Of a stretch of DNA of 64,000 nucleotides, positions 61,740-64,000 are shown in pieces. The notes under the pieces are model-generated. The model had not been told where the DNA came from, made no database searches, and saw only the letters and a list, made by a program, of their open reading frames with translations. A program made the translations under genes and the position numbers. The DNA comes from Dromiciops gliroides (Eukaryota; Chordata; Mammalia; Microbiotheria; Microbiotheriidae), in NCBI RefSeq assembly GCF_019393635.1, contig NC_057867.1, positions 68,389,492 through 68,453,491 on the forward strand. The letters run 5' to 3'. Numbering within the stretch: position 1 is the stretch's first letter; the number at the start of each line of letters is the position of its first letter.

Positions 61740-62695
61740 ACATACAGCTCTACTCCATATTCATCTCAAACTGGAGGTATCCAAAACAAAACTCACAAAA
61801 CAGACCTTTCCCCTTGTATCTACCATCTTCCTCACTTCTCTATTTCTGTTAAAAATACCACCATTCTTTCAGTCATACAGGTTTGCAACCTTTGTGTTAT
61901 CTTTGTCTCATCACTCTCCCTCATTCCTATATCCAATCAGGTACAGAGCCCCATCGATTTAGCTTGAGCATCCCTGGTATCTCTTCCCTTCTTTCCATCC
62001 AAGTTCAGGCCTTCAATACCTCCTACCCAGACTCCTACAAGAACCTGACTGTATGCTCTGCTGTGCCATCCAATCCAAGTCTGACCATATCATTCTGCTC
62101 TTTAAGTAATCTCAGGGGCTCCCAATTGCCTAGAGCATAAAAATCAAACTCTTAGGTGTGGCATTTAGAGCCCCATCTAATATGACTTCAACATCTCTTT
62201 CCAGGCTAATTTACCATTAATCCTCCTTATTTACTTTCTTTTCCAGCTATACTCACTGTTCCCTGTACATGACATTTTGTTTGCAGGGCAATGAGGGTTA
62301 AGTGACTTGCCCAGGGTCACACAGCTAGTAAGTGTCAAGTGTCTGAGGCCGGATTTGAACTCAGGTCCTCCTGAATCCAAGCTGGTGCTTTATCCATGTA
62401 CATGACATTTTATTTCCTTCCTCAGGGCCTTTGTACAGGCTGTTCCCTATGCCTGGAAAAATGTCTCTCCTTACCTCTACCTGTTGTTATCCCTGAGCCT
62501 TCTCAAGGCTCAGCACAAGTGCCCCAGACTAAATAAGTTTCTTTCCTGAAATCCTCAATTATTGGTGTTACACACCATACTTGAAAGTAGATTATAAGCT
62601 CCTTGAGGACAGGAACTGTTTGTTTCATTTTTGTCTTTCTATCCCTGTTACCAAAGGACTTAATAGAAATTATATTGAATTGAATAAATTTCATG
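61740..62695 (-). repeat. L2 LINE, split by a SINE
   Basis: Antisense L2 on both sides: TCATTCCTATATCCAATCAG, CTCAGGGGCTCCCAATTGCC before; TCAGGGCCTTTGTACAGGCT, CCTATGCCTGGAAAAATG, AAGCTCCTTGAGGACAGGAA after. The SINE at 62279-62396 sits inside. Confidence 0.7.
62279..62396 (-). repeat. Truncated WSINE1-like SINE inside L2
   Basis: It lacks the 5' end of the tRNA-like head (the antisense CACCTAGCTGCCCC is missing). Perfect 15-bp duplication TGTACATGACATTTT at 62264-62278 and 62397-62411, so the truncation happened at insertion. Confidence 0.85.
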
Positions 62696-62769
62696 TAAGT
62701 TGCTGATCTTCATTGGTAGAGGGGAGTTGCCAGTGAAATTATCGGCCCAGACCCAAAACAAACCCCCCA

Positions 62770-62905
62770 AAATGGGGTAGCTTGGCATAGTATACAGAGT
62801 ATTGGATTTGGGGTCATGAAAATCTGGGTTTAGGTCCTGCCTCTGCTAGTGGTGTAACTGTGAGCGAGTCATTAAGCCTCTGTTTTTGACGTATATGGGT
62901 CCATG
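62770..62905 (+). repeat. MIR fragment
   Basis: TAGCTTGGCATAGTATACAG, TGAAAATCTGGGTTTAGGTC, GAGCGAGTCATTAAGCCTCT. Confidence 0.55.
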
Positions 62906-62939
62906 ATCTCTGTTGGTGGGATAAGTTATTATAATAGAA

Positions 62940-63210
62940 GTGAAATCCTTGATGGCAAGGAATAGTTTTTAAAAATTTTTTTCAGGGCAATGAGGGTTAA
63001 GTGACTTGCCCAAGGTCACACAGCTAGTACATGTCAAGTGTCTGAGTCCAGATTTGAACTCAGGTCCTCCTCAATCCAGGGTCGGTGCTTTATCCACTGT
63101 GCCACCTAGATGCCCCAAGGAATATTATTTTGTCTTTGTGTCCCCAAACCTGGTACAGGACCTGGCACACAGTCGGTGTTTAATAAGTACTTACTGGATT
63201 AAACCTTTCC
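62940..63210 (-). repeat. L2 3' tip split by a SINE
   Basis: AAATCCTTGATGGCAAGGAA left of the SINE and TTTTGTCTTTGTGTCCCCAA, GGACCTGGCACACAGTCGGT right of it form one antisense L2 end. Confidence 0.65.
62971..63116 (-). repeat. WSINE1-like SINE
   Basis: Antisense copy ending GTGCCACCTAGATGCCCC, flanked by AAGGAATA at 62957-62964 and 63117-63124. The spacing at the left is T/A-rich. Confidence 0.8.
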
Positions 63211-63825
63211 TTGCTGGAGCTCAAACCTATGCTGAGGGTTGGCTCTGACAGCTGCCAGTTTTGGGGCATCCAACAAGCCGAGGGCTCTCAGCCAAACAGA
63301 CAAGGGAGCTGGGAGAGGGGCATGGCATACTCAGCTGATTTCATGAAGGCATTTTATTTTTTCACAACCACACATTTATCAAATACTCAACTATAAAGGA
63401 AATTTGGATTTATCACACTTCACTTTAAATATACAATTTAAAAATGAGACATGAAATATCACATCTTGGGGTAGACACTTGGGCATGCAGCTTTGAACAC
63501 CTGGCACATCCTGTACAGACTCCCATGGGGAGGAGTAGAGTGGAGGGGGCAAACTTCGAGGTTGGCAGAGAGGAGATGGATGACTCTATTGTCAATATAC
63601 TTCTGGTAGTAGCAGCAACGTGAGGCTGGAGTTGAGGCCAGGTGACTCTTATGTCTTATAAGTCTATATTGACCATGTTCACAAAGTCAAATCCAAGGGA
63701 TAGGAGGAAATATACATTTGGCTCAACAGGTAGAGGGATAGTAGGTCTGGTGACACTGGCCAGGACAGAAGAAAGACTCTCTTTTCGGTGTTTTGCTTCT
63801 CTGATACATCCATATATGTGCATGT
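63211..63825. other. Unassigned sequence near the window end
   Basis: No gene seen. A TTTATT at about 63353 would be AATAAA on the minus strand, but nothing else supports a minus-strand transcript end. Confidence 0.3.
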
Positions 63826-63932
63826 TCTCTCTCCTGATGGAATATGAGCCACTTGAGGGCAGGCATTGTTTTGTTCTTGTCTTTGTGCCTAGTGTATAGA
63901 GGGTGCCCAGTAAATGCTTGTTGACTTACATA
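63826..63932 (-). repeat. L2 LINE 3' tip
   Basis: TATGAGCCACTTGAGGGCAG, GCATTGTTTTGTTCTTGTCT, GTGCCCAGTAAATGCTTGTT. Confidence 0.7.
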
Positions 63933-64000
63933 GCTGGGGGGAGGAAGGAAGTTTCCTTTCTATATATTTTGACCTCCTCCCCCCTTCCTCTCTACCTCAC

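Noticed and set aside
63340-63370. Minus-strand AATAAA as a possible 3' end of a neighbouring gene such as BRWD3
   Set aside because: Only the hexamer supports it; no exon or conserved frame is seen in the remaining 650 bp, which also hold an L2 tip.
1-64000. tRNA genes, CRISPR arrays, operons
   Set aside because: tRNA-like A and B boxes occur only inside SINEs, and no CRISPR-like spacing or bacterial gene organisation is present.

Overview
This is a vertebrate nuclear DNA window, almost certainly from a marsupial. It carries several copies of a tRNA-derived SINE of the kind abundant in marsupials (WSINE1/WALLSI-like, plus one longer MAR1-like copy). It also has 5'-truncated L1 copies with a marsupial-type L1 3' end, and many old MIR/THER1, L2 and CR1/L3-type fragments. 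The SINE 3' ends favour an Australian marsupial over an American opossum, but that is recall, not a search result. There are no prokaryotic features.

One intact protein gene is present: an uninterrupted 390-codon reading frame at 24024-25196 (+) encoding a TENT5/FAM46 non-canonical poly(A) polymerase, best matched to TENT5D (FAM46D). In humans TENT5D lies at Xq21, within the X block shared with marsupials, so X linkage is likely. A splice acceptor with branch point and pyrimidine tract sits just before the start codon. About 15 kb upstream is a GC-richer island with G-runs, a CRE half-site and an RFX X-box-like motif. It is followed by a pyrimidine-rich segment ending in a good splice donor (9429/9430). 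I propose this as the promoter and 5' UTR exon, leaving a 14.6-kb intron.

Layout: 1-3.6 kb has SINEs, a MIR split by two SINEs, and a CR1 fragment. 3.6-8.9 kb is mostly unassigned AT-rich DNA. 8.9-9.43 kb is the candidate promoter and exon. 9.43-24.0 kb is the presumed intron, with only old repeats. 24.0-25.2 kb is TENT5D. 25.2-33.8 kb is largely repeat-poor. 34-53 kb is dense in repeats, with several clear nested insertions. 53.76-56.14 kb is a decayed retrocopy of the RNA helicase DDX39B, interrupted by a CR1-like fragment and by an unclassified segment of about 855 bp. 56-64 kb is L2, MIR, L1 and SINE debris.

I found no novel biological system. The points most worth following up are the TENT5D promoter with its upstream ORF, the block of about 32.7 kb around the gene that lacks young SINEs, the interrupted DDX39B retrocopy, and nested insertions whose target-site duplications allow relative dating. 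Repeat family names come from memory of consensus sequences, and most repeat ends are approximate.
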